The translations under genes and the position numbers were made by a program. A DNA stretch of 64,000 nt from an uncultured Collinsella sp. GTDB lineage: Bacteria > Actinomycetota > Coriobacteriia > Coriobacteriales > Coriobacteriaceae. Below, one piece after another: positions 1 to 10,096 of the stretch; position 1 is the stretch's first letter; the number at the start of each line of letters is the position of its first letter. The DNA is taken from positions 15,244 through 79,243 of the forward strand of contig CAUBOH010000008.1 in assembly GCA_958437495.1 (NCBI GenBank). The letters run 5' to 3'. The notes beneath the pieces were generated by a model. It was not told the origin of the DNA and did not search any database. It saw only the letters and a program-made list of their open reading frames with translations.

Positions 1-124
1 AAAGGTTGGTAGTTAGGCCTCGCGGTATTGTAACCGCAAGTATGCTCCGTGGCGTTAATTTCATTGAAATGTTTACGAAATGATAATTATGACTTTCTAT
101 GCATAATGATTTTTCTGGGACGGG

Positions 125-169
125 AATTAAAAATCATCCCGCGTGGGCTTGTAACTCACGCGGGATGAT
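125..169 (-). terminator. Terminator of the 319-aa membrane protein gene
   Basis: A perfect 13-bp inverted repeat (133-145 with 157-169) is followed on the minus strand by TTTTTAATT. It sits just behind the stop codon of the gene ending at 176, so it ends the ABC-transporter operon. Bases 1-124 hold nothing I recognise. Confidence 0.85.
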
Positions 170-175
170 GGCGTC

Positions 176-1135
176 TTATTTGTCCTGCTCCAGCAGATCG
201 GACGGTGTGCGATCGGGCTTGCCGCCGCGGAAAATCTCGCGGCCATGCAGACGATGCTCCAGGTCACGTTCGGCCTTTTCCTCGTCAATCTTGGTCTGGC
301 TCACCGCCGGGTCCTCAATCAGCGACGACACCGAGTTCACCTGCTTTTGAATGCGCTCGGCAATCGTATCGTCCATGCTCACGATATGCATCTTCCAGTC
401 GATGTTCGTGGCGCTCGATGAGCTCTTGGTCCACACAAACGTCAAAATGGCGCTCTGATGACCCCGCGCGGGGAACATGCCAAAGAAGGAATCATGCTGG
501 ATATTGCTGTCCTCATCGATATAGGCGTGCACGTTGTACACCACGCGGTCGATCTTATCGTTGAGCAGCGCGTTGGTCGCAAGCGCCGCGGCCTGGATCT
601 GCCCGTTGGATAGCAGCTCGAGCTCGTTGGCAGACGACGTGTCCAACACCGTCACCTCGACCGTGCCCGTACGCTCATCGGCCTCATCGACGGTAAAGTC
701 GAGCGGGAACTGCGTAAAGCCGTTGCCCCACTCGAGTCCACCCTTGAGCGCGGTCGAGACGGTATCCACCGAAACGCTCTCGGACAGATTGGCGGTGTTC
801 AGACGTCGCATCACGCCGTAGCCAATCTGCATGCCAACAATCAGCACCAAGATGCCGATGACCACAGCCATTGCGGTCTTCGTAATGGTATGACTCACCT
901 GCGAACCCGAAGGGTCGTCTTCGGACAGCGGGTCGATATGTTTCGCCTGGCTCGCGCGATCCACGCTGCGAAGCTGCGCCAGTGCCGCCTTGTCGCCGCG
1001 CTTGACGGCAGCCTCTTTTTCGCGCATGCGCTCGGTGCGCTTTTTGGCAAGCGTCGGATCCAAAACGCCGGATGCGTCGATCTCGGAGAATAACTCCGTC
1101 ACTTCTTCCGGAGTCAAAGGGTTCTTCTCAGCCAT
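176..1135 (-). CDS. Single-pass membrane protein of unknown function
   Basis: The 319-residue product has a charged, soluble N-terminal part of about 85 residues rich in Glu, Lys and Arg. One clear transmembrane segment follows at about residues 86-108, then a C-terminal domain of about 200 residues, probably outside the membrane. The C-terminus is very charged. I do not recognise the family and assign no function. The ATG start has a good ribosome site (AGGAAG). The gene begins 19 bases after the ABC exporter stop, so the two are probably co-transcribed and it may act with that exporter, which is inference from position only. Confidence 0.8.
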   Translation of the reverse strand: MAEKNPLTPEEVTELFSEIDASGVLDPTLAKKRTERMREKEAAVKRGDKAALAQLRSVDRASQAKHIDPLSEDDPSGSQVSHTITKTAMAVVIGILVLIVGMQIGYGVMRRLNTANLSESVSVDTVSTALKGGLEWGNGFTQFPLDFTVDEADERTGTVEVTVLDTSSANELELLSNGQIQAAALATNALLNDKIDRVVYNVHAYIDEDSNIQHDSFFGMFPARGHQSAILTFVWTKSSSSATNIDWKMHIVSMDDTIAERIQKQVNSVSSLIEDPAVSQTKIDEEKAERDLEHRLHGREIFRGGKPDRTPSDLLEQDK

Positions 1136-1154
1136 AAACTTCCTGTCATATCAA

Positions 1155-2927
1155 TCAGTCGAGTTCGTGCGCACGCGCACCTTCGAACTGCATTCGATAG
1201 TAACGGGCATAGGTGCCGCCACGGGCGAGAAGCTGCTCATGCGTGCCACGTTCCACAACGCGACCATGCTCGACAGTCGCAATCTCGTCAGCATGCTTAA
1301 TAGTCGAGAGACGGTGGGCGATGATAATCGTGGTACGGCCGCGTGCCAGCTCTTCGAGCGACTCCTGAACCGCTTCCTCGCTCTCGTTATCCAAAGCACT
1401 CGTTGCCTCGTCCAAGATCAAGATTTTGGGATTCTTGAGAAACACGCGCGCGATGGCGACACGCTGTTTCTGTCCACCCGAAAGACGGCTGCCGCGCTCG
1501 CCCACAATCGTGTCATAGCCTTGCGGCAGCGACTCGATAAAGGCATCGATATTGGCGCGGCGAGCGGCCTCGGCGATTTCACCCGCCGTAGCGCCCGGCT
1601 TGCCGTAGGCGATATTTTCGCCAATCGTACCGTCAAACAGGTAGACATCCTGCTGCACGAGGCCAATAGCACGGCGCAAACTCTGTTGCGTCACGTCGCG
1701 CACGTCCTGCCCGTCGATGCTGATGGATCCGTCAGCCACGTCGTAAAAGCGCGGCAGCAACGAACAAGTCGTAGACTTGCCGCCGCCCGAGGGGCCAACC
1801 AGCGCGATGGTCTGGCCGGGCTTGATAGACAGGTCCATGTGGTCGATAACAGGGCGTCGATCGGCGCCGCCCTCGCCCAACTCAACATCCTCATAGCTAA
1901 AGCACACGTCGCGATACTCAACAGCGCCCGCCGTCACCCGAAGATCCACGGCACCCGGCTTATCCTGAATATCTGGCGCGGTCGAGAGCACCTCGTCCAT
2001 ACGCTTAAAGCCGGCAATGGCCTTCTGATACGTTTCGGCCGAATTGACAAGTGTCTCGAGCGGCGTGCAGAACAGCGAAATATAGAGTGCGAAGGTCGCC
2101 ATATCGACCGCCTGCAGCTGCCCCCGGGCGACCAGCCAGCCGCCCAGCAGCACTACGATCACATAGAGCACACCAGAGAGCAGGCCATACGTCGCGGTAT
2201 AGACGCCCATGGCGTGGTACATGTTCTCCTTGGACGAAAGGTAGCGGTCGTTAGAGGCACGGAACTTGGCACGCTCGGTCTCCTCGTTGGCAAAGCTCTT
2301 GACCACGCGCATGCCCGCCAGCGAATCCTGCAGCTGCGCATTAATGCCGCTGATCTTTTTGCGATTGTCGCTAAAGACCTCACGCATGCGCATGTTCTGC
2401 CAAAACATGACGACCGCAAACGCCGCCGTCACCACGACCATGGCAAGCGCCAGCACCGGGGCGATGGTAAAGAGGATCACAAACGAGCCGATAATCTCGA
2501 TACCGCAGATGATGATCCACTCGGGTACGTGATGCGCTGCCTCACAGATATCAAATAGGTCGTTGACCACGCGGCTCATCATATCGCCCGAGCTGTTGCG
2601 GTCGAAGTATGCAAAGCTAAAGCGCTCGTACTGGTCAAACAGGTCCTCGCGCATCTTGGACTCCATGCGCGCGCCCATCACGTGGCCCCAGTAGCTCACA
2701 AAGTAGCGGCAGGCGCAACGGATGGCATACATCAGAACCAAGCCCACCGCGATCATGCCGAGCGCCTGCATAATGGCAGCCTGACCCTGGGTAAACAACC
2801 CTCCGGTCAAATTGCGCAGGATAATGGGAAACGCCAGGTCAATGGCGGCAAGCACCAGGGCGCAAACAGTATCGGCAACAAAAAGCCCCATCTGGGGCTT
2901 GTAATACGAAAGAAACCTCTTAAACAT
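1155..2927 (-). CDS. ABC exporter, fused membrane and ATPase domains
   Basis: This is a half-transporter of the multidrug/lipid exporter type (590 residues). The first 300 or so residues form a six-helix exporter domain. The ATPase domain follows, with Walker A GPSGGGKST, signature LSGGQ, Walker B ILILDEATSALD and the H-loop IIAHRLST. Such proteins pair as homodimers or heterodimers to move lipids, drugs or peptides outward; the substrate cannot be read from sequence. I start at the ATG giving MFKRFLSYYKP, because GAGGA lies five bases upstream; an in-frame upstream ATG would add 26 unlikely residues. No second half-transporter gene is adjacent, which favours a homodimer. Confidence 0.93.
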   Translation of the reverse strand: MFKRFLSYYKPQMGLFVADTVCALVLAAIDLAFPIILRNLTGGLFTQGQAAIMQALGMIAVGLVLMYAIRCACRYFVSYWGHVMGARMESKMREDLFDQYERFSFAYFDRNSSGDMMSRVVNDLFDICEAAHHVPEWIIICGIEIIGSFVILFTIAPVLALAMVVVTAAFAVVMFWQNMRMREVFSDNRKKISGINAQLQDSLAGMRVVKSFANEETERAKFRASNDRYLSSKENMYHAMGVYTATYGLLSGVLYVIVVLLGGWLVARGQLQAVDMATFALYISLFCTPLETLVNSAETYQKAIAGFKRMDEVLSTAPDIQDKPGAVDLRVTAGAVEYRDVCFSYEDVELGEGGADRRPVIDHMDLSIKPGQTIALVGPSGGGKSTTCSLLPRFYDVADGSISIDGQDVRDVTQQSLRRAIGLVQQDVYLFDGTIGENIAYGKPGATAGEIAEAARRANIDAFIESLPQGYDTIVGERGSRLSGGQKQRVAIARVFLKNPKILILDEATSALDNESEEAVQESLEELARGRTTIIIAHRLSTIKHADEIATVEHGRVVERGTHEQLLARGGTYARYYRMQFEGARAHELD

Positions 2928-3034
2928 GCAGTCCTCGGAGAGAAATAAATAGCGTGAGAAATCCGGTTGAACCGGTCGGGCTGAAGGGGAAAGCCCGATA
3001 AGCATAACGCCGATGTTCTGGCAACGTCAGCGAA

Positions 3035-3132
3035 AACGTTCCTAAGCGAGCAAGGTGCCTTGAAAGAGGAGCGACGCGTACTTCGGTACGCGAGCGACGA
3101 TTGAAAGGCAGATTGCCGCTTAGGAACGTTTG
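3035..3132. repeat. Long structured hairpin element with a UUCG tip
   Basis: A perfect 15-bp inverted repeat (3035-3049 with 3118-3132) encloses a second perfect stem, CGCGTAC/GTACGCG, closed by a TTCG tetraloop (3076-3093). Between the two stems the sides still pair in blocks (GCAA with TTGC, TGCCTT with AAGGCA), separated by small symmetric internal loops such as GA opposite GA. That is typical of an RNA fold rather than a simple palindrome. It lies in the 245-base gap between the nudix gene and the ABC exporter. It could be a repetitive extragenic element, an mRNA 3' structure or a small RNA. Confidence 0.6.
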
Positions 3133-3145
3133 CAGCGTCGACTCG

Positions 3146-3173
3146 TTACGCGGTTTGGTAAAACCGCGTAACC
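3146..3173 (-). terminator. Hairpin at the end of the nudix gene
   Basis: Perfect 12-bp arms (3146-3157 with 3162-3173) and a four-base loop begin at the stop codon of the nudix gene. There is no U-tract after it on the minus strand, so it may stabilise or end the message only weakly. The longer hairpin element at 3035-3132 follows directly. Confidence 0.5.
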
Positions 3174-3868
3174 TAGAGCTCGGTCCCGCCCAAACGGTGC
3201 GCGATGCTGTCGCAGGCAAGAGCGCCTACGACGGTCTTGGCGTCTTCGATCTTGCCGTCGAGCACGGCGTCGATCAGCTCGTGCAGCGGTACCAGGTCAA
3301 CGTTGACGAACTCGTCATCATCGGGGTTGGGCGCATCAAACTCGAGCTTGGTAGCCAAGTAGATGTGGATGATCTCGTCGCAAAAACCGCAGGACGTGAC
3401 AATCGACGTCAAAAAGCGAATGCGACCAGCCCTAAAGCCCGTCTCCTCATGCAGCTCGCGTTTGGCGCAATCGAGCGGGTCCTCGCCCGGATCGAGCTTG
3501 CCGGCGGGGATCTCGACCGTCACGCGGTCGATGGCGGTGCGGTACTGACGCACCAGTACGATCTTGCCGCTCTCGGTCAGCGCCACAACGGCCGCCGCAC
3601 CCGGATGGCGAACGATATCGCGGGCGCTGCGGCGACCGTTGGGCAGCTCAACCTCAAGACGATGGACGTCGAGGATCTTGCCCTTCCAGGCGCACTCCTC
3701 CGAAAGAATCTTCTCGTGCAGCTCGGCATCGTGCGGGTCGTCGTCACCCAGCACCAGCGCCGGCTCGTCAGCGACCTCGCCACCAGGCTCGCCCTCGGCG
3801 TGCCCATACATGCGGCTGTCCTCTTCGACGATCTGCGCGTCAACGAGCTCTTCGTTCTTCTCGTCCAT
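3173..3868 (-). CDS. NUDIX hydrolase, probably ADP-ribose pyrophosphatase
   Basis: NUDIX enzymes cleave nucleoside diphosphates linked to another group. The nudix box is intact (GKLDPGEDPLDCAKRELHEE, then TGF). The preceding EIPAGKL and the overall layout match the ADP-ribose/sugar-nucleotide branch. The first 55 or so residues are an acidic, probably disordered extension not needed for catalysis. I use the ATG giving MDEKNEEL because GAGAGGA is nine bases upstream; the ATG three codons earlier touches that site. It follows purD by 21 bases at the end of the purA-purD cluster, consistent with nucleotide clean-up. Confidence 0.9.
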   Translation of the reverse strand: MDEKNEELVDAQIVEEDSRMYGHAEGEPGGEVADEPALVLGDDDPHDAELHEKILSEECAWKGKILDVHRLEVELPNGRRSARDIVRHPGAAAVVALTESGKIVLVRQYRTAIDRVTVEIPAGKLDPGEDPLDCAKRELHEETGFRAGRIRFLTSIVTSCGFCDEIIHIYLATKLEFDAPNPDDDEFVNVDLVPLHELIDAVLDGKIEDAKTVVGALACDSIAHRLGGTEL

Positions 3869-3889
3869 CCGTCTCATTCCTCTCGGATT

Positions 3890-5194
<1,305 letters not shown>

Positions 5195-5248
5195 GGGTGC
5201 CTCCTCTATGGATGAACGGCCCGCTCCGCGCGAGCCCTTTGCAAGCAA

Positions 5249-5290
5249 ATATACCCCTCGGCCGCCCGTCCGGGCTGCAAAGGGGTATAT
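5249..5290 (-). terminator. Hairpin between purA and purD
   Basis: Ten-bp arms (5249-5258 with 5281-5290) spell ATATACCCCT and its complement, followed on the minus strand by a weak T-rich stretch. It would end or slow transcription leaving purA. Its position directly upstream of the purD start also allows attenuation. Confidence 0.55.
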
Positions 5291-5311
5291 CGCAATAACC
5301 GTATAAACCGA

Positions 5312-6598
5312 TTACTTCCAGAATCGGTTGATGATCTGCTCGCGACCGGCGCCGACGCCAATGAACGTCACGCGGGTGTGTGCCAGATCTTCGATAAACG
5401 CCACGTAGTCCTGAGCCTCCTGCGGCAGCTCATCAAAGCTGCGGCAGCCGGTGATATCGCACTTCCAGCCAGGAAGCTCCTCGTAGATGGGCTTGGCGTG
5501 CTCAAAGCGCACCTGGTGCTCGGGCACGCTCGTGTAGCGCTCGCCATCGACGTCATAGGCAACGCACACCTTAATGGTGTCGAAGGCCGAAAGCACGTCG
5601 AGCTTGGTCATGGCGATGTCGGTGAGACCGTTGACGCGCGAGGCATAGTTGGCGATGGGGCCGTCAAACCAACCACAGCGGCGGCGGCGACCGGTGGTCA
5701 CGCCGTACTCATAGCCCTCCTCGGTCAGCGTGTGGCCGGCCTCGGACTCATAGGAAAGCTCGGTGGGCATGGGGCCCGAACCGACGCGGGTGATATAGGC
5801 CTTCATGACGCCCAGCACGCGGTCGACGTTCTTCATGCCAATACCGGAACCGGTAATGGCGCCGCCGGCGGTGCAATTGGAAGACGTTACGTACGGATAG
5901 GTACCATGATCGATGTCGAGCAGCGTCGCCTGGGCGCCCTCAAAGAGCAGAGTCTTGCCCTCGTCGATCATGTTGTTGAGCAACAGGCTCGTTTCGGTGA
6001 TGTACGGGCGCAGGCGCTCGGCCATGGGCAGGTACTCTTCGCAGATCTGATCCACGGTGTAGGTGGGCAGGCCATAGAGCAGCTCGAGCTCGGGGTTCAC
6101 GCGGGCAAGAGCGGTCTCCAGCTTGTCGCGGAACAGCTCCTCGTCCAGCATGTCCTGCATACGCAGGCCAATACGGGCCATCTTGTCCTGATAGCACGGA
6201 CCGATGCCACGCTTGGTGGTACCGATGCTCTTCTTGCCGAGCTTCTGCTCAAAGGCACCATCCAGATCGATGTGGTACGGCATGATGATATGCGCGTTGC
6301 CGCTGATCTTGAGATTCTTGGTGGTAATGCCGTCGGCCTCGAACATGTCAATCTCCTCAAGGACAACCTTGGGGTTGACGACGCAGCCATTACCGATCAC
6401 CGACAGATGATCAGAATACATGATGCCGGAGGGCACCTGGTGCAGGCCGTACTTCTTGCCGTTGACGACGATGGTGTGGCCGGCGTTGTTGCCGCCCGAG
6501 TAGCGCACGACGGCATCGAAGTCGCCGGCGACCAGGTCGCAGATCTTACCTTTGCCCTCATCGCCCCACTGGGCACCGACCAAAACGGTTGACGGCAT
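5312..6598 (-). CDS. purA: Adenylosuccinate synthase
   Basis: PurA condenses IMP and aspartate with GTP to adenylosuccinate, the first committed step to AMP. The signature WGDEGKGKICD is at residues 10-20, GNNAGHT follows, and the GTP-binding TKLDVL lies near the C-terminus. The length of 428 residues is typical. It follows dnaB on the same strand, with about 90 bases between. Together with purB, purC and purD elsewhere in the window it indicates de novo purine synthesis. Confidence 0.97.
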   Translation of the reverse strand: MPSTVLVGAQWGDEGKGKICDLVAGDFDAVVRYSGGNNAGHTIVVNGKKYGLHQVPSGIMYSDHLSVIGNGCVVNPKVVLEEIDMFEADGITTKNLKISGNAHIIMPYHIDLDGAFEQKLGKKSIGTTKRGIGPCYQDKMARIGLRMQDMLDEELFRDKLETALARVNPELELLYGLPTYTVDQICEEYLPMAERLRPYITETSLLLNNMIDEGKTLLFEGAQATLLDIDHGTYPYVTSSNCTAGGAITGSGIGMKNVDRVLGVMKAYITRVGSGPMPTELSYESEAGHTLTEEGYEYGVTTGRRRRCGWFDGPIANYASRVNGLTDIAMTKLDVLSAFDTIKVCVAYDVDGERYTSVPEHQVRFEHAKPIYEELPGWKCDITGCRSFDELPQEAQDYVAFIEDLAHTRVTFIGVGAGREQIINRFWK

Positions 6599-6691
6599 GT
6601 TTACTCCTTACATTCATGGACTGTCCGTGCGCCACGATGGCGCGCAGAAGCACAAAACATTCCCAGTATACCCGTGCAACGGGCGCCTGTC

Positions 6692-8083
6692 CTACTCCTC
6701 GGCATGCGCCCCATCAAGCTCATAGAACTTGGTGGATGCCGGCAGGAACATCAGGTCGACGTCGCCGATCGGGCCCGAACGGTTCTTGGCCACGACGATA
6801 CGCGTAACGCCCTCGTCGGGTCGATCATCGCGCGAGGCCTCGGCCTCGTCGGCAGAGCGGTCCAAGAACATGACGATGTCGGCGTCCTGCTCGATGGAGC
6901 CCGATTCGCGCAGGTCGGAAAGCTGCGGGCGCTTGCCGGTACGGGATTCGACCTGACGTGACAGCTGCGACAGTGCAATGAGCGGAATCTTGAGCTCCTT
7001 GGCCATGATCTTTAAACCACGCGACATCTCGGAGACCTCGACGGTACGGCTCTCGGAACGACGGCCCGGCGGAGGACTCACCAGCTGCAGGTAGTCCAGG
7101 ATGATGATTGCCTTCTCCTTGTTATGGAGCATGCGGCGGCTCTTGGCGCGAATCTCGGTCACCGTGGTACCGGGCGTATCGTCAATCAGGATATCGAGCT
7201 TGGACAAAGTCTGCGTAGCCTCGTTGATATTGGCCCACTGCTCGGGACTAATGCGGCCCGTGCGGAAGTCGCTGATCGAGATCATGGCATAGGCGCAAAT
7301 CAGGCGCTGGGCAATTTCCTTGCCCGACATCTCCAGCGAGAAGAAGCCGACCGTATAACCCGCGGCGGCAGCGTTGAGCGCCAGGTTCAGAGCGAACGAC
7401 GTCTTACCTACAGCAGGACGGGCGCCGATGATGATGAGCTGGCCCTCGCGGAAGCCCATGAGCATACGGTCGAGTGACGGAAAGCCGGTGGGCACGCCCG
7501 CCGCCTGACCGCCGGCCTGGCACACTTCCTCGGCCTCGTTATAGGCCTCGACCATAAACTCGGTCAGCGTCTTGTAGCTCGACTTAACCTCGCGCGCCGT
7601 AACCTTGAGCAGCTTGCTCTCGGCCAGCTCCACGACCTCTTTGGTGTCGGTGGGGGCGTTATAGGCCAGCGCGTTGATTTCGTTGGTGGCGCCGATCAGC
7701 TCGCGCAGCATCGAGTCGCGACGCACGATGGCGGCATGGTGCTGCCAGTTGACGAGCGACAGGGTCTGACCCATCAGCTCCAAAATGTATGCCTCGCCGC
7801 CCACGGCATCGAGCTTGTTGATGCTTCGCAGGTAATCGATGAGCGAGATGGAGTCGATGGGGATGCGGCTGTTGTACATATCGACCATCGCGGTATAGAT
7901 GGTCTTATGAATGGGCCGGTAGAAGTCATCGGGCTGCAGCTCGACCTGGGCCTCTTCGACCACCTCGGGCGATAGCAGCATGGCGGCCAGTACGTTGGCC
8001 TCTGCATCTTGGTTTTGAGGGAGACCCAACTTGGAGCCACGGTCCTCGACCGTCAGCCCCGTCTCCCTTTCGTCATATGCCAT
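6692..8083 (-). CDS. dnaB: Replicative DNA helicase
   Basis: DnaB is the hexameric helicase that unwinds DNA ahead of the replication fork. An N-terminal primase-interaction domain (about residues 20-120) is followed by a RecA-like motor with Walker A GARPAVGKTSF, Walker B AIIILDYLQL and SQLSRQVE. The third of three clustered ATGs (MAYDERE) is chosen since GAGGA is five to six bases before it. It follows rplI as in many bacteria. The DciA gene in the replication operon suggests helicase loading by DciA rather than DnaC. Confidence 0.97.
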   Translation of the reverse strand: MAYDERETGLTVEDRGSKLGLPQNQDAEANVLAAMLLSPEVVEEAQVELQPDDFYRPIHKTIYTAMVDMYNSRIPIDSISLIDYLRSINKLDAVGGEAYILELMGQTLSLVNWQHHAAIVRRDSMLRELIGATNEINALAYNAPTDTKEVVELAESKLLKVTAREVKSSYKTLTEFMVEAYNEAEEVCQAGGQAAGVPTGFPSLDRMLMGFREGQLIIIGARPAVGKTSFALNLALNAAAAGYTVGFFSLEMSGKEIAQRLICAYAMISISDFRTGRISPEQWANINEATQTLSKLDILIDDTPGTTVTEIRAKSRRMLHNKEKAIIILDYLQLVSPPPGRRSESRTVEVSEMSRGLKIMAKELKIPLIALSQLSRQVESRTGKRPQLSDLRESGSIEQDADIVMFLDRSADEAEASRDDRPDEGVTRIVVAKNRSGPIGDVDLMFLPASTKFYELDGAHAEE

Positions 8084-8243
8084 GAGCATCCTCATTCATA
8101 TCGCTTGCGAGCATCCATAGTATCAGCCACAGTCCCAAAACGGGCCGCGCCCCGGCAATCATCACCGAACGAAACGGATGAACGGTCCCGCATTTGGAAC
8201 CTCACCGCAACGCCTGCCATGACGCTCACCAAGCGTGGAAAAT

Positions 8244-8276
8244 AAAAGGGCGCCCTGGTCTCCCAGAGCGCCCTTC
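8244..8276 (-). terminator. Terminator of the rpsF-rplI operon
   Basis: A GC-rich stem containing GGGCGC and its complement around a CTGGT/CCAG core is followed on the minus strand by TTTTATTTT. It separates rplI from dnaB, so dnaB probably has its own promoter or relies on read-through. Confidence 0.85.
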
Positions 8277-8307
8277 TTAGAACAAGATTGTTGCGTTGCA
8301 GCAAATG

Positions 8308-8847
8308 CTACTCGGCAGCAGCCTCGGTCTCGACCTCGGCGGTCTCGGCCTCGGCGACCTCAGTGGTCTCCTCAACCTCAGCCTCGGTAGCGAGCTCCTC
8401 GGCGGTAACGCCGACGAGAACGACAACCTCGGCCTTAATCTCGCGGTACAGCGAGATAGCGACGGTGTGGGCACCGGCAACCTTGATGGGCTTACCGAGC
8501 TCGACGCGCTTGCGGTCGATGTCCATACCGAGCTGAGCCTTGATGGCGTCAGCGATCATAGCGGCGGTAACGGAGCCAAAGAGGATGCCCTCGTCGCCGA
8601 CCTTGACGTCAACGGTGACCGTCTTGCCCTCGAAGGCAGCCTTGGTCTCGTTGGCGGTAGCCAGACGGACGGCCTCGCGCTTGGCGATGTTGTTGCGACG
8701 CTCGTCAAGCTGCTTGAGGTTGCCCTTGGTGGCGGCAACAGCGAGCTTCTTGGGGAACAGGAAGTTCTCAGCGTAACCCTGAGCGACCTCTACGACGTCA
8801 CCCTCGCCGCCCTTGCCCTTAATCTCATCGAGAAGAATAACCTTCAT
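8308..8847 (-). CDS. rplI: Large-subunit ribosomal protein bL9
   Basis: L9 binds 23S rRNA and reaches across the ribosome between its N- and C-terminal domains. The N-terminal motif MKVILLDEIKGKGGEGDVVEV and the long linker helix are clear. At 179 residues it is about 30 longer than usual: the last 35 or so residues are an acidic Glu/Ala/Val-rich tail without similarity to the core, probably disordered. It lies 15 bases after rpsR. Confidence 0.97.
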   Translation of the reverse strand: MKVILLDEIKGKGGEGDVVEVAQGYAENFLFPKKLAVAATKGNLKQLDERRNNIAKREAVRLATANETKAAFEGKTVTVDVKVGDEGILFGSVTAAMIADAIKAQLGMDIDRKRVELGKPIKVAGAHTVAISLYREIKAEVVVLVGVTAEELATEAEVEETTEVAEAETAEVETEAAAE

Positions 8848-8862
8848 GATGCGTCTCCCTTC

Positions 8863-9129
8863 TTAGCCGCGGTCGCGGTTGCCACGAGAGGAAACCACGG
8901 GGACGGTGTACGGCAGGAGAGCCATCTCGCGGGCGCGCTTGATGGCGTTGGCGATGTCATGCTGATGCTGCGTGCAAGCGCCAGTGACGCGACGGGGCTT
9001 GATCTTGCCACGGTCGGTCATGTACTTACGGAGAAGCTGAGTGTCCTTATAGTCGATGAACTCAGTGTTCTCCTTGCAGAACTGGCAGTACTTACGACGC
9101 GGCTGACGTGCAGAATAATCATTAGCCAT
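8863..9129 (-). CDS. rpsR: Small-subunit ribosomal protein bS18
   Basis: S18 pairs with S6 on the platform of the 30S subunit. The sequence has the family core LRKYMTDRGKIKPRRVTG. Two CxxC-type cysteines (YCQFC) near residue 14 suggest the zinc-binding form. The start giving MANDYSARQ is used; an upstream in-frame start would add 17 residues without reason. It sits between ssb and rplI. Confidence 0.97.
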   Translation of the reverse strand: MANDYSARQPRRKYCQFCKENTEFIDYKDTQLLRKYMTDRGKIKPRRVTGACTQHQHDIANAIKRAREMALLPYTVPVVSSRGNRDRG

Positions 9130-9201
9130 GTCAAAATACCTTTCATTTGGCAACTTCGGCGAGCCGAAGCCGCCTCTCACTCAAAAATAGGTGAACAACC
9201 C

Positions 9202-9654
9202 TTAGAACGGGATGTCCTCATCGTAGACGTCGACCGCGGGCGGCGTGGCCACCGGTGCGGCAGGACGTGCTGCGGGCGCGGGAGCTGCGGGGGCGTAACC
9301 GCCCTGATCGTAGCCACCCTGGCCACCACGGGAGCTCATAAACTCGATCTCATCGACGATGACCTCAAGCTTGCTCCTGCGCTGACCGTCGCGCTCCCAA
9401 GAGCTGTAGCGCAGCTTGCCCTCGATCGCGACCTTGTTTCCCTTTGCCAGGAAACGGCTCACGGCCTCGGCGCGGGTGCCGAACATAGTGCAGTCGACAA
9501 AGTTGGGATAGTCCTCCCACTCGCCAGTCTGCGCGTTACGGCGACGATCGTTGACGGCGACGCCAAAGGACAGAACCTGGGTTCCGCCGGCGGTGGCGCG
9601 CAGCTCGGGATCGCGGGTGAGGTTACCGGTGATGTTCACTCGATTGATGCTCAT
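9202..9654 (-). CDS. ssb: Single-stranded DNA-binding protein
   Basis: SSB coats single-stranded DNA during replication and repair. The OB fold occupies residues 1-105 or so (NRVNITGNLTRDPELR at the start). A Gly/Pro/Ala-rich flexible linker follows, ending in the acidic tail YDEDIPF, which recruits partner proteins. The gene lies between rpsF and rpsR, the common arrangement. Confidence 0.97.
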   Translation of the reverse strand: MSINRVNITGNLTRDPELRATAGGTQVLSFGVAVNDRRRNAQTGEWEDYPNFVDCTMFGTRAEAVSRFLAKGNKVAIEGKLRYSSWERDGQRRSKLEVIVDEIEFMSSRGGQGGYDQGGYAPAAPAPAARPAAPVATPPAVDVYDEDIPF

Positions 9655-9702
9655 AACTCACTACTTCCTCTTGGGGCACAAGCCCAGTCCAAAACGACAG
9701 TC

Positions 9703-9996
9703 TTACTCCTGGTCGTCGCGACGGACGATCATGTGGCGGACCACAGCGTCGGTGATGCGCAGGACGCGATCAAGCTCGGCGATCTGGGTAGGATCTGCGT
9801 GGAAGTTGATGAGGGTGTAGTCACCATCGGTGAGGTCGTTGATCTCGTAGGCGAGCTTGCGCTTGCCCCACTCGTCAACGGAGTCGACCTTGCCAGCGCC
9901 CTCAGCGATCGTGGTATCGATACGCTTCATAACAGCGAGACGAGTCTCGGGGTCGAGCGACGGGTCAACAAAGAACAGCAGTTCATAAGCCTTCAT
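9703..9996 (-). CDS. rpsF: Small-subunit ribosomal protein bS6
   Basis: S6 binds the 30S platform with S18. The product of 97 residues starts MKAYELLFFVDPSLD, typical of the family, and keeps WGKRKLAYEI. The ATG is preceded by AGAGGAGGT at ideal spacing. An in-frame start seven codons earlier overlaps that ribosome site and is rejected. It is the first gene of the rpsF-ssb-rpsR-rplI cluster, with a promoter and leader hairpin just upstream. Confidence 0.96.
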   Translation of the reverse strand: MKAYELLFFVDPSLDPETRLAVMKRIDTTIAEGAGKVDSVDEWGKRKLAYEINDLTDGDYTLINFHADPTQIAELDRVLRITDAVVRHMIVRRDDQE

Positions 9997-10022
9997 ATTG
10001 TCACCTCCTCTGGGCAAATGTG

Positions 10023-10051
10023 GCTTCAGGTCGTGAAGGTGCGCCTGAAGC
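10023..10051 (-). promoter_or_regulatory. Leader hairpin of the rpsF operon
   Basis: The arms GCTTCAGG (10023-10030) and CCTGAAGC (10044-10051) form an 8-bp stem in the untranslated leader between the predicted promoter and rpsF. S6:S18 is known to bind rpsF leaders in many bacteria as feedback control. Whether this hairpin carries that binding site is inference. Confidence 0.5.
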
Positions 10052-10067
10052 AGGAAAAGACTTGGTA

Positions 10068-10096
10068 ATAATATCTTTCAACCTCCTAGGCTGCAA
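10068..10096 (-). promoter_or_regulatory. Promoter of the rpsF operon
   Basis: On the minus strand, TTGCAG (10091-10096) and TATTAT (10068-10073) are separated by exactly 17 bases. This gives a leader of about 60 bases before the rpsF ribosome site. Confidence 0.6.

Noticed and set aside
5378..6592. 400-codon frame antisense to purA
   Set aside because: High-GC genes keep long open antisense frames. The purA reading is certain and no ribosome site precedes the antisense frame.
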